64,000 nucleotides of DNA from an uncultured Collinsella sp. (GTDB lineage Bacteria; Actinomycetota; Coriobacteriia; Coriobacteriales; Coriobacteriaceae), in NCBI GenBank assembly GCA_902494345.1, contig CABUSV010000011.1, forward strand, positions 1 through 64,000. The letters are read 5' to 3'. Below are positions 1-7,296 of this stretch, piece after piece. How positions within the stretch are numbered: position 1 is the stretch's first letter; each line of letters starts with the position of its first letter. The notes under the pieces were generated by a model. The model was not told the origin of the DNA. It saw only the letters and a program-made list of their open reading frames with translations, and did not search any database. A program made the position numbers and the translations under genes.

Positions 1-21
1 ACCGGGACGGGTTCAACGGCA

Positions 22-57
22 GGCCCCGCCGACCGATTGCAAGCGGTCGGCGGGGCC
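22..57. terminator. Strong hairpin, probable terminator
   Basis: A perfect 14-bp stem (22-35 with 44-57) encloses an 8-nt loop. There is no clear T-tract on either side, so it could be a terminator or a processing hairpin for a gene that lies left of the window. Nothing else is recognisable before the structured element that starts near 91. Confidence 0.55.
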
Positions 58-90
58 ATTGTGGCTCTTGACAGCGGATTGGGTCATATG

Positions 91-231
91 AGCGAAAACG
101 CCCCTAAGCGAGCAAGGTGACGTGAAAGAGGAGGGAAGCGTACTTCGGTACGCGACCGACGATTGAACGTCAGATTGCCGCTTAGGGGCGTTTGCAGCGT
201 CGACCGGTCCGCCGTTCGTCAGAACGGCGGA
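91..231. repeat. Structured conserved-core element, copy A
   Basis: A 15-bp perfect outer stem (96-110 with 179-193) encloses two 16-nt blocks, GCAAGGTGACGTGAAA (112-127) and TTGAACGTCAGATTGC (163-178). The blocks pair with each other: GCAA with TTGC, then TGACGT with ACGTCA, separated by a GG/GA internal loop. The apex holds a separate GCGTAC-TTCG-GTACGC hairpin. GCAGCGTCGA follows the outer stem, then a 10-bp hairpin (208-217 with 222-231). Copy B at 8566-8710 has the same blocks and layout but entirely different stem sequences. The strand of action is unknown, and function is inferred only from structure. Confidence 0.7.
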
Positions 232-238
232 ACCAACC

Positions 239-958
239 CTACATGACCATGACGTAGCGCGATCCCACGTAGTACTGCTTACCCATCAGGACCGGCTCGC
301 CATTGGGGCCTGTGAAGCCGGCACGCAGGTTGAGCAGTGGATCATGCGGGGCAATGCCCAGCTCGGCCGCCTGCTCGGCATTGGCGCGAACGGCCTCGAC
401 CGTACGGTAGCCAACCGAGACAATCGGCGTTCCGCCAACACGCTCGACCTCGGCAAAAATCGACTTGTCCTCAAGATCGGCCGTCAACAGCTCACGGTAG
501 GCGTCAAACGGCACAAAGATGTTCTCCTCAAAGATGGGCTCGCCGTCGGCCGTACGCACGCGCTTGATATGCAGTAGCAGCGCATCCTTCTGCAGACCAA
601 AGAACTCCATCTCGTTTTGGCGCGCCGGAACGATCTGGCGATCGACCACGTGCGCACCGGCCTTCATGCCGTTGCCGGCACACAGCGCGGTAAACGTCTG
701 CAGCGTCGAGGCATGGAACTGACGATTGATGTGCGGCGTGGAAACAAAGGTGCCGCGGCCCTGCTGCTTAACCAGGTAGCCATCGGAGCACAACTCCTCG
801 ACGGCGCGACGCACCGTAATTCGGCTCACGTCGTACTGCTCGGCTAGCTCAAGCTCGGACGGAATACGCTCCTTGGGCGCATAAACACCTTTCTCGATCG
901 CATCTTTGATTTCGTCATAAATCTGCTGGTAAAGCGGTGCATTTTTGGGCGCAGGCAT
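239..958 (-). CDS. GntR/HutC-family transcriptional regulator
   Basis: A cytoplasmic DNA-binding regulator of 239 aa. An N-terminal winged helix (about residues 8-75, with PSELELAEQYDVSRITVRRA) is followed by a UTRA ligand domain (about 90-235), the layout of the HutC subfamily that senses sugar phosphates or similar effectors. It is transcribed away from its own upstream region, which holds a dyad ACGT-N5-ACGT at 996-1008. The same dyad recurs in front of the PTS operon (7146-7160) and the EamA gene (8418-8432), so this protein is the likely regulator of all three, including itself. The ligand is not known. The assignment to the family is firm and the regulon is inferred. Confidence 0.93.
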   Translation of the reverse strand: MPAPKNAPLYQQIYDEIKDAIEKGVYAPKERIPSELELAEQYDVSRITVRRAVEELCSDGYLVKQQGRGTFVSTPHINRQFHASTLQTFTALCAGNGMKAGAHVVDRQIVPARQNEMEFFGLQKDALLLHIKRVRTADGEPIFEENIFVPFDAYRELLTADLEDKSIFAEVERVGGTPIVSVGYRTVEAVRANAEQAAELGIAPHDPLLNLRAGFTGPNGEPVLMGKQYYVGSRYVMVM

Positions 959-995
959 ATCTAATCACTCTTATCGAAATATCGAAATAACTAAT

Positions 996-1008
996 ACGTA
1001 TATAACGT
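996..1008. promoter_or_regulatory. Putative GntR operator (own promoter)
   Basis: ACGT-N5-ACGT lies about 40 bp upstream of the GntR start codon at 958, in an AT-rich promoter region. It matches sites at 7146 and 8418 and is therefore a plausible autoregulatory operator. Confidence 0.45.
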
Positions 1009-1052
1009 CTAGTTTCATGTTACCTCATAATGATAAAACGATACACCCTCCC

Positions 1053-1090
1053 TACCAAAAAGCGACAGCTTCATTTTGGTAGGTTTTAAC
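1053..1090. repeat. REP-like extragenic repeat
   Basis: CTACCAAAA near 1054 and TTTTGGTAGG near 1074 form an imperfect dyad with a GACAG core. A close relative lies at 3185-3230, in front of the HAD phosphatase gene. The length and extragenic placement suggest a REP-type sequence and not a gene-specific signal. Confidence 0.45.
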
Positions 1091-1103
1091 TGGGCAAACG
1101 AAG

Positions 1104-1135
1104 GCCTCCCGAAAGCAGCGAGGCTTTCGGGAGGC
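1104..1135 (-). terminator. Rho-independent terminator of the YitT gene
   Basis: A 13-bp perfect stem (1104-1116 with 1123-1135) has a 6-nt loop. It sits about 45 bp past the YitT stop codon, with a T-rich run on the minus strand after the stem. Confidence 0.75.
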
Positions 1136-1178
1136 TCAAGCGGACAGGATTGCGCTGTGCCGGCAAAATGCCAACACT

Positions 1179-2186
1179 CTACTTGCCGTCATCCTGCTGC
1201 AGGCTGTCCTGTTCGCTGAGGCGCGCCTGCCTGCTGGCCATGCGTGCGGGCTTGTCGGGATCGGGAACGGCCGTGGGCATGGGCTCGTCGACATGACCGC
1301 CCCACCAGCCGCCCACAAAGTTGAGCGTGTGGAACACGTTGATCACGGCGCCGGGATCAACGTCGCACACCAGCTTGATAATGTCCTGACTCTCGTAGGT
1401 CGAGACAACGGTGTTCAGCAGGTACATCTTTTCGCGGCTATATCCGCCGACGACCTCGGCGCAGCTAATGCCGTGCTGAAAATGGTTTACGTAGGCAGTC
1501 ATGACCTCGTCTGCCTTACGCGTCGTGATCTGCAGCGTCACGCGATCGTAGCGACGATAGAAACTGTCGATGGTCTTGGTCGAAATAAACTGGAACACGA
1601 TGGAATACGCCGCCTTGTCCCAGCCAAACATAAAGCCAAAGATCGCCAGGATAAAGCAGTTGAAACCAAAGATGACGCCCCAGATGGTCTTGCCCGTGTG
1701 GTTGGAAACCCACAGCGCGATAAAGTCGGTGCCGCCGGTGGATGCGCCGGATTTAAGCGCGATGGCAGCGCCCAGACCCGAGACCACGCCGCCAAAAATG
1801 ATTAGCATGATCTTGTCGCCCAAAAATGGAGCGAAGTGAAAGACGTTAAGGAACAGCGACGAGAGCACGACCTGCATCATCGAGAAGATGACGAAGCGCT
1901 TGCTAATGCCGCTCCAGCATAGGAGCGCCACGGGAATGTTGAGCGCAAGCATGCCGAGCGAGATGTCGATGTGAACGCCGCCCAGCGAGGTAACGCGATC
2001 GAGCAGGACCGCGACGCCGGTGAGACCGCTCGGAAGCAGGTCGGCGGGCTGAATGAACGCCTGGATCAGGAATGTTTGGAGGACGGCAGAAATTGTGACC
2101 GCCACGGCGGTAATGGCACGGCGGACGATGGTGAGGCGGCCGAGCACGAGCACGCGGTCCGTGAGCTGATCGATGGCGTTCGCCAC
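1179..2186 (-). CDS. YitT family membrane protein (DUF161/DUF2179)
   Basis: A 335-aa integral membrane protein. The first ~205 residues hold about five to six hydrophobic segments, including the family stretch with KSGASTGGTDFIAL. A soluble DUF2179 domain (about 215-300) follows, and then a charged tail ending in QDDGK that is longer than in most relatives. The start is GTG at 2184-2186, preceded by AGGAG at good spacing. The family is widespread in anaerobes and its transport or sensory role is not established. It stands alone between two terminator/repeat regions, so no pathway can be inferred from its neighbours. Confidence 0.9.
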   Translation of the reverse strand: MANAIDQLTDRVLVLGRLTIVRRAITAVAVTISAVLQTFLIQAFIQPADLLPSGLTGVAVLLDRVTSLGGVHIDISLGMLALNIPVALLCWSGISKRFVIFSMMQVVLSSLFLNVFHFAPFLGDKIMLIIFGGVVSGLGAAIALKSGASTGGTDFIALWVSNHTGKTIWGVIFGFNCFILAIFGFMFGWDKAAYSIVFQFISTKTIDSFYRRYDRVTLQITTRKADEVMTAYVNHFQHGISCAEVVGGYSREKMYLLNTVVSTYESQDIIKLVCDVDPGAVINVFHTLNFVGGWWGGHVDEPMPTAVPDPDKPARMASRQARLSEQDSLQQDDGK

Positions 2187-2324
2187 GGAAGCTCCTTTCG
2201 AAGGCAGATGTAGTTGTGGGGCATGCCCGCGATTGTAGCATGGAGCGTGCGGGGCGCTTCAATTCACCCTCTCTCGACAACCAAAGCGGGACCAACAGCC
2301 TCCACGACCAAAGGCCCAAATTAC

Positions 2325-2443
2325 AAGTGAGTAGACTTTTTACGATCTGCCGAGCACACCCAAAACCGCCACCCCTGTGACCTGCGGTTTTGCTAGAGCA
2401 GATGCACTTTGCGCTCGTACTGCACCAAAAAGTCTACTCACTT
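2325..2443. repeat. 119-bp fold-back element with 17-bp terminal inverted repeats
   Basis: Terminal arms 2325-2341 and 2427-2443 are perfect 17-bp inverted repeats. Two further nested pairs lie inside: ATCTGC with GCAGAT (2345-2350, 2398-2403) and CAAAACCGC with GCGGTTTTG (2361-2369, 2384-2392). It fills the otherwise gene-free 354-bp gap between the YitT and HAD genes. It has the size and symmetry of a MITE-like element or a long structured RNA. No coding sequence is supported inside it. Confidence 0.7.
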
Positions 2444-2540
2444 AGTCCGAATCGAAGCCAAACGAATCCAAATAGAGGACAAATTAAGCCAATCCGCAGC
2501 AAAAGACGCGTGAACCCGTGCTTCTCGCGGCGGATTGACA

Positions 2541-3170
2541 CTACAAAGCGGCCAAAATGTCGGTCAGATTATCGATAACGGCATCGGCTCGCGATTGATC
2601 GAGGTTGACGCCCTCGTGCGGACGCAGTGCCAGGACGCGGGCGCCGGAACGTTTGCCAGCCTCGATCCCCAAAGGCGAATCCTCGATAACCAGGCACTCG
2701 GCAGGCTCCACCCCCAGCGCCTCCATGGCACGCAGGTAGATCTCGGGGTCGGGCTTAAACGCACTGCACTCGTGACCGCTGATGGTGTAGTCCAGCACGT
2801 CGGGGATACCGGCAATCTCCACCAGCTCGTCGATCAACTCGCGATAGGACGAGCTCGCGATGGCACACTTCACGCCGCGCTCGTGCAGTGCGCGCATCAC
2901 CGGCTCCGTCTGCTCGTTGAGCAGCTCGGCATACGGAACGGGGTGGTCCGGGCTGTAGACTTGCTTGTACTCCACGCGCAGGTGCTCGCGCAGCTCAACA
3001 TCGTCGGGCACCAGCGCCTCCCAAATGGCAGGCTCGTTAGACCCCGAAAGATCGGGGATCTCGTCAAAGTGGAAGCCCTTCTCCTCCATAAACGCCACGC
3101 GGCGGCGGTTGTAGAACCACTCGGTATCGACCAGCACGCCGTCCATGTCAAACAGCACTGCTTTGATCAT
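2541..3170 (-). CDS. HAD-superfamily hydrolase (beta-phosphoglucomutase/phosphatase-like)
   Basis: A 209-aa cytoplasmic HAD subfamily IA enzyme. Motif I is FDMDGVLVD with Asp8 and Asp10 as nucleophile and acid/base, motif II is the ASSS segment, motif III the conserved Lys in FKPDPEIY, and motif IV VIEDSPLGIEAG. The cap domain is helical. This fits sugar-phosphate phosphatases or beta-phosphoglucomutases, and the substrate cannot be read from the sequence. The start at 3170 is chosen because GGAGGAG lies 6 nt before this ATG. An ATG two codons earlier abuts the site and a longer reading frame has no ribosome site. A terminator at 3271-3296 separates it from the SIS gene upstream. Confidence 0.9.
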   Translation of the reverse strand: MIKAVLFDMDGVLVDTEWFYNRRRVAFMEEKGFHFDEIPDLSGSNEPAIWEALVPDDVELREHLRVEYKQVYSPDHPVPYAELLNEQTEPVMRALHERGVKCAIASSSYRELIDELVEIAGIPDVLDYTISGHECSAFKPDPEIYLRAMEALGVEPAECLVIEDSPLGIEAGKRSGARVLALRPHEGVNLDQSRADAVIDNLTDILAAL

Positions 3171-3184
3171 ACGCATCTCCTCCC

Positions 3185-3230
3185 ACCTGCCAAATAGAGA
3201 CAGGTTTATTTTGGTAGGTTTTATCCTGGG
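3185..3230. repeat. REP-like extragenic repeat
   Basis: CTGCCAAATAGAGACAGG pairs imperfectly with TTTTGGTAGG. It matches the sequence at 1053-1090 over most of its length, including the shared TTTTGGTAGGTTTTA block. It lies in the leader of the HAD gene. Confidence 0.45.
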
Positions 3231-3270
3231 TTTTGCGACGCGACAGGCGTGCCCTCCCAAGAGCAAAAAA

Positions 3271-3296
3271 GGGGATGGGGCACAAACCCCATCCCC
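3271..3296 (-). terminator. Rho-independent terminator of the PTS-SIS operon
   Basis: GGGGATGGGG (3271-3280) pairs with CCCCATCCCC (3287-3296). Six T residues follow on the minus strand, 35 bp past the SIS gene stop codon. This is a canonical intrinsic terminator. Confidence 0.92.
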
Positions 3297-3330
3297 TCTC
3301 AATCAACCCGTAAGGTCTACTTACTTGTGA

Positions 3331-4314
3331 TTAGTAGGAAAGCTTCCACATGTAGCGACGCATGGTCAGCGGGTGCTGACGGGCCTCGGCGATCTGGTTG
3401 CCGTACTCGCGCATAACGGCGAGGTGCAGCAGCGGGTTGAAGTAGGTGACGACGCTCGCGGGCACGGCGTCAGCCAGGCCGTAATCCTTGGAGTCGATCA
3501 GAGCGACCTTGGCGCCCATGCGCTCAAGGAAGGTGAGGGCGCGGGCGTCCATCGGACGGGTAGCGCCATCGGACATGAAGAAGACGTAGGGCTTACCCTC
3601 GGTGGAAACCTCGAACGGGCCGTGGAAGTACTCGCCGGTGTTGTAGGCGGCGGCGTCGATCCACTGCATCTCGGTGAACAGGAAGGCGGCGTGAGAGTAA
3701 GCCATCTTCTCGGAGGCACCAGAGGCCATGAAGTAAATCATCTTGTCGTCCTTGAAGTCCTCAGCGAACTTCTTGGCGAGCTTCTTGCAGTGCTGAGCGG
3801 CGTTCTCGCAGAGCTCGAAGACGTTGGTAAGGCCGGTGATCATGTCCTCGTAGTGGTCATAGCCCTCGGTCTGCTGAAGGATCTCGACAGCAAGAGCGAT
3901 GGCGTAGCCGGGCTTCTCGCACTTGGCAGCGAAGTTGGCGTGGAAGCCGTGAACGATGACGTAGTCAGCGTCGACGGTCAGAGCGGAGCCAGCCTTGTTG
4001 GTAAGGGAGACGACCGGGCAGTTGTGCTTCTTGGCGGTCTTGTTGGCCTCGACGGTCTCGGGCGTGGAGCCACCGAGGGAGCAGGTGATCACGAAGGTGT
4101 GCTCGTTGACCCAGGAGGGCGTGTCGTAGTTGAACTCGTTAGCGGTGAAGATCTGAACGTTCAGCTTGTCCGTGTTGTTGGCCAGGAAGTACTTGGCGGG
4201 GTAAAGGTCGGACATGGAAGCACCGCAGCCGACGAAGGCGACGCTGTGAATCTCGTGGTTGGACAGGACGTCAGCGACAATCTGCTTAGGGAGGTTAAGG
4301 TCGATCTCGTACAT
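3331..4314 (-). CDS. SIS-domain sugar isomerase / FrlB-like deglycase
   Basis: A 327-aa cytoplasmic protein with two SIS (phosphosugar-binding) domains, roughly residues 20-150 and 190-320. Visible family motifs are FVGCGASMSD, the Ser/Thr loop SLGGSTPET, GEYFHGPFEV and the C-terminal RRYMWKLSY. The overall type is that of fructoselysine-6-phosphate deglycase (FrlB/GfrF) and not GlmS or AgaS. It is the last gene after the mannose-family PTS genes, which would deliver its phosphorylated substrate. The start at 4314 places AAGGA 9 nt upstream; an earlier in-frame ATG abuts the ribosome site. A paralogue with the same C-terminal signature is at 8710. The exact substrate is inferred. Confidence 0.85.
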   Translation of the reverse strand: MYEIDLNLPKQIVADVLSNHEIHSVAFVGCGASMSDLYPAKYFLANNTDKLNVQIFTANEFNYDTPSWVNEHTFVITCSLGGSTPETVEANKTAKKHNCPVVSLTNKAGSALTVDADYVIVHGFHANFAAKCEKPGYAIALAVEILQQTEGYDHYEDMITGLTNVFELCENAAQHCKKLAKKFAEDFKDDKMIYFMASGASEKMAYSHAAFLFTEMQWIDAAAYNTGEYFHGPFEVSTEGKPYVFFMSDGATRPMDARALTFLERMGAKVALIDSKDYGLADAVPASVVTYFNPLLHLAVMREYGNQIAEARQHPLTMRRYMWKLSY

Positions 4315-4404
4315 CTGACACATTCCTTTCGATTTTTGCGACGCCACATTGCCGGGCGCTCGCAGGGTTACCGTGGTTTGGACCGAGTCGCCGGCCCGTT
4401 AAGG

Positions 4405-4435
4405 ATGCGACAAAGGGACTGTCCCATTGTCGCAT
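4405..4435. repeat. REP-like palindrome with GGGAC-T-GTCCC core
   Basis: ATGCGACAA (4405-4413) pairs with TTGTCGCAT (4427-4435) around GGGACTGTCCC, with one A/A mismatch. It belongs to the GGGAC/GTCCC repeat group seen at 10639, 40129, 46240 and 53755. It lies in the 198-bp gap between the IID and SIS genes. Confidence 0.55.
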
Positions 4436-4448
4436 TTTGGGGATGGAA

Positions 4449-4479
4449 GCCTGCCTGGGGTATGGGATGCCAGGCAGGC
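4449..4479 (-). terminator. Intercistronic hairpin after the PTS IID gene
   Basis: GCCTGCCTGG (4449-4458) pairs with CCAGGCAGGC (4470-4479) just past the IID stop codon. No T-tract follows on the minus strand. It is more likely a partial terminator or an RNA-stability hairpin that lowers SIS expression relative to the PTS genes. Confidence 0.5.
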
Positions 4480-4512
4480 CCCCGGGGAAAGCGGTTAGGC
4501 GCTTAGTCGCGA

Positions 4513-5346
4513 CTAGGCCAGGATGCCGGCCGCGGAGAGGGCAATGCCGCCCACGATGGCGATCACGAGAAGCCAACCGGTGTTGACGTTCTTCTTGATG
4601 AGCCAGTACATAAGGCCGGTGAGGCCAAGGGAGATCATCTGGGGCATCATGCCGTCTAGGATGTCCTGGATAACGACGGTACCCTCAGCGAACTGCAGCG
4701 GGGTGGTAGCGCCGATCAGCGTAGCGATCATGCCGCCCACGGACATAAGACCCACGATGCCGCAGACATACATGAGCTTCTCCATGAGGTCGCCGCCCTG
4801 AAGCTTGCTCAGGTACTCGTGGCCGCCCTGATAGCCCATCTTGGCTGCGAACCAAGTGATCAGCACAGAGGGGACGATGGAGATGAGCATGGCCAGGATC
4901 GGGCCCATGATGGAGCCCTGCTGAGCCAGCTGAACGCCCAGGCCAAAGGCGATAACGCGGATGGTGCCCTGGAAGAAGGAGTCACCGATACCGGAAAGCG
5001 GACCCATGAGGGAGGTCTTGACCGCGTTGATCGAATCGGGATCGAAGTTCTCGGGATCCTTGGCGTACTCCTCCTCCATGGAGGCGGAGAGGCCCAGAAT
5101 GAAAGCGCTCGTCTGCGGGGTGCAGTTGTAGAACGCCATGTGACGGTGGTAAGCCTCTTTCTTAGCAGCGAGCTGCTTGGAGTCGGACTCATCCGGATAG
5201 AGGCGATCGAGCGTGGGAACCATGCCGTAGAGGAAGCCCATGTTCATCTGACGCTCGTAGTTCCAAGAGGCCTGGATGGCCCAGGAGCGCCAGAAGAACT
5301 GGCTGACCTTCTTGTTCAGGGACACGTCCTTGGTTGCGGTTGCCAT
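4513..5346 (-). CDS. PTS mannose/fructose/sorbose-family IID component
   Basis: A 277-aa membrane subunit of a mannose-type PTS permease, which works with IIC to import and phosphorylate a sugar. The N-terminal half carries the family signatures FFWRSWAIQASWNYERQMNMG and GPLSGIGDSFFQGT, and the C-terminal third is hydrophobic. The start at 5346 is chosen because GGAGG lies about 8 nt upstream; a longer frame runs into the IIC gene with no ribosome site. It lies 13 bp downstream of the IIC gene, so the two are co-transcribed. Confidence 0.94.
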   Translation of the reverse strand: MATATKDVSLNKKVSQFFWRSWAIQASWNYERQMNMGFLYGMVPTLDRLYPDESDSKQLAAKKEAYHRHMAFYNCTPQTSAFILGLSASMEEEYAKDPENFDPDSINAVKTSLMGPLSGIGDSFFQGTIRVIAFGLGVQLAQQGSIMGPILAMLISIVPSVLITWFAAKMGYQGGHEYLSKLQGGDLMEKLMYVCGIVGLMSVGGMIATLIGATTPLQFAEGTVVIQDILDGMMPQMISLGLTGLMYWLIKKNVNTGWLLVIAIVGGIALSAAGILA

Positions 5347-5359
5347 AGTGTGTTCCTCC

Positions 5360-6154
5360 TTAGTCTTCGTCGTCTTCGAGCGGATCGTAGTCGGAATCGA
5401 CACCGGCGGCTGCATGGGAACCGTTGAACTTGAAGCCCATGAAGACGACAGCCAGGCACACACCGATCAGAGCGACCGCGATGACGGACAGGTTGAGGTA
5501 AGCGGCGAGCAGGAAACCGATGAACAGGAACGGAGTCATACCCTTCTTGATCATCATGGTGAGCAGCAGGGCCAAGCCGTAGGCGGTCATGATCTTGGTC
5601 GAAACGTTAAGACCAGTGGACAGCCACTCGGGAACCATGTTGACGATGGCCTGAACCAGGTCGGTGCCAACAAAGACGGCGAGGAAGATCGGCAGGAAGT
5701 ACATGACGGCGTACAGACCGGAGCCGGCGCAGATGTGCATGCGGTAGGCGGTCTTGAACTTTCCGTTATCGATCGCGCTATCTGCCACATGGGTGAGGGC
5801 GGCGATGATGGAACGGAACACGATGCCGAGGAGCTGACCCAGGACGGCGACCGGGATGGCGATCGTCATGGCGGTCTCGGCGGAAGCATCGGTCAGGCAC
5901 GCAAAGGCAGCGGCCACGATGCCGCCCAGGACCATATCGGGCGGAACGGCGGCGCCGACCTGCACCAGGCCCATGGACACGAGCTCGACGGCGGCACCGA
6001 CGGCAAGGCCGGTGGGCACATCGCCCAGCAGCAGACCGACGAGCGTAGCGCCAACGAGGGGCTGCTCGAAGTTAAGACGACCGAGCAGGCGGGAGTCCCA
6101 CATGCAGAACACGCCGACGAGTCCGACGAGCACCGCACTGATGAACGTATTCAT
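5360..6154 (-). CDS. PTS mannose/fructose/sorbose-family IIC component
   Basis: A 264-aa polytopic membrane subunit forming the sugar channel with IID. The sequence is hydrophobic almost throughout (about seven to eight segments), with the family stretch GLVQVGAAVPPDMVLGGIV, and it ends in an acidic tail DPLEDDED. AAGGAGAAGGGT precedes the ATG. It is the middle gene of the IIAB-IIC-IID set and lies 36 bp after the IIAB gene. Confidence 0.94.
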   Translation of the reverse strand: MNTFISAVLVGLVGVFCMWDSRLLGRLNFEQPLVGATLVGLLLGDVPTGLAVGAAVELVSMGLVQVGAAVPPDMVLGGIVAAAFACLTDASAETAMTIAIPVAVLGQLLGIVFRSIIAALTHVADSAIDNGKFKTAYRMHICAGSGLYAVMYFLPIFLAVFVGTDLVQAIVNMVPEWLSTGLNVSTKIMTAYGLALLLTMMIKKGMTPFLFIGFLLAAYLNLSVIAVALIGVCLAVVFMGFKFNGSHAAAGVDSDYDPLEDDED

Positions 6155-6190
6155 ACCCTTCTCCTTTCAGTCAGGCAAAAGCCTGGTTGA

Positions 6191-7114
6191 TTACAGCTTG
6201 GCGTCGATGTCGACGCTCTGATACGTAGGGGTCTGCTGGACGTAGAGCTTGATGCCCATGTCGAGCAGTTGGTTGACGTCGGCCTTCTGGTTGGCGTCGA
6301 GGAAGACGGAGCTGTCCTTGCCGCCGACCTGATCGGCACCGTCGTGGTTGGCGGTGGCGCCCAGGTTGATGGCGTCAAGCTTGTAGCCCTGGCAGAACTG
6401 CAGCATCTCGGCAGTGTTACCAAAGACGAACATGACGCGCTCGCCGAGGGTGTTGAGCTTGTCCATCTTGGCGAGGGCACGCTCGACGGTGAAGACGTTC
6501 AGGCGCACGCCCTGGGGCTTGGCCAGCTTAAGAGCGCCCTTCTTGATGTCATCGTTGGCGGCAGCGTTGTCGACGACGATGATGCGCTCGGCCTGAACCT
6601 TGGTGGTCCAGGTAAAGACGACCTGGCCGTGCAGCAGACGGTAGTCAAGACGTGCGAGGACGATCTTGGCGGGACCGGAGCTGTGACGGGACGCCTTGGC
6701 CTTCTTGGCGGGAGCCGCGGCGGCCTCGACCGGTGCGTTGGGGTTGGTCAGACCGGTGCGGGCCTCGTTGATGAGGGCCGCGAGCTCGGCGCCCTTGACG
6801 GAGACGGGGCTCATAGCGAGCGTCAGTGCCAACGGAATGTTGAAACCGCTGACAACCGTGAACTTCGTGCCGTTCTTGGAAAGCTCGACCATGTTGTTGT
6901 TGACCGAGCTGCCGAGCATATCGGTCAGCACATAGACGGTGTCGTCCGCGTTGAACGTGGCGATCATAGCCTCAACCTTATTGGTGATGGGCTCCTTGTC
7001 GTCGCGAGCAAGCGACACGACGTGGACGTTCGACACGTCGCCGAGAACCATCTCGAGCGTGTCTTTGGCGCCTGCGGCCAGGCCGCCATGAGATGCGAGA
7101 ATGATCTGATTCAT
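6191..7114 (-). CDS. PTS mannose-family IIAB fusion protein
   Basis: A 307-aa cytoplasmic phosphotransfer protein. The IIA domain (about 1-125) has the phosphorylation His9 in ASHGG. An Ala/Pro/Lys-rich linker (about 128-147) follows. The IIB domain (about 150-307) has RLDYRLLHGQV with phospho-His162; relatives usually read DD where this has DY. Phosphate passes from HPr to IIA, then IIB, then the sugar bound by IIC/IID. It is the first gene of the operon. A dyad ACGT-type site at 7146-7160 just upstream is the likely target of the GntR protein encoded at 239-958. Confidence 0.94.
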   Translation of the reverse strand: MNQIILASHGGLAAGAKDTLEMVLGDVSNVHVVSLARDDKEPITNKVEAMIATFNADDTVYVLTDMLGSSVNNNMVELSKNGTKFTVVSGFNIPLALTLAMSPVSVKGAELAALINEARTGLTNPNAPVEAAAAPAKKAKASRHSSGPAKIVLARLDYRLLHGQVVFTWTTKVQAERIIVVDNAAANDDIKKGALKLAKPQGVRLNVFTVERALAKMDKLNTLGERVMFVFGNTAEMLQFCQGYKLDAINLGATANHDGADQVGGKDSSVFLDANQKADVNQLLDMGIKLYVQQTPTYQSVDIDAKL

Positions 7115-7145
7115 CTTGCCTCCTCCTTTTCGTTATGGTCATTAT

Positions 7146-7160
7146 AACGTCTTATACGTT
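7146..7160. promoter_or_regulatory. Putative GntR operator of the PTS operon
   Basis: AACGT-N5-ACGTT is a perfect inverted repeat in the AT-rich promoter region, 31 bp before the IIAB start codon. The central ACGT-N5-ACGT is shared with 996-1008 and largely with 8418-8432. Confidence 0.5.
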
Positions 7161-7296
7161 GCTTATATTGCTAATTAGTATAAAGACCGTTCGCGGGTGA
7201 AAATCGACCGTTGACGGGTTTAACGTACTCGAAACGTTTGGCTAGGTAGGCCGGCGCTAGCTGGATAACCCCAGGTCAGACCCTGCGCGCAATCCC

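Noticed and set aside
2390..2578. A 62-codon plus-strand frame through the fold-back element
   Set aside because: It starts within the inner palindrome, has no ribosome site, and overlaps the 3' end of the HAD gene.
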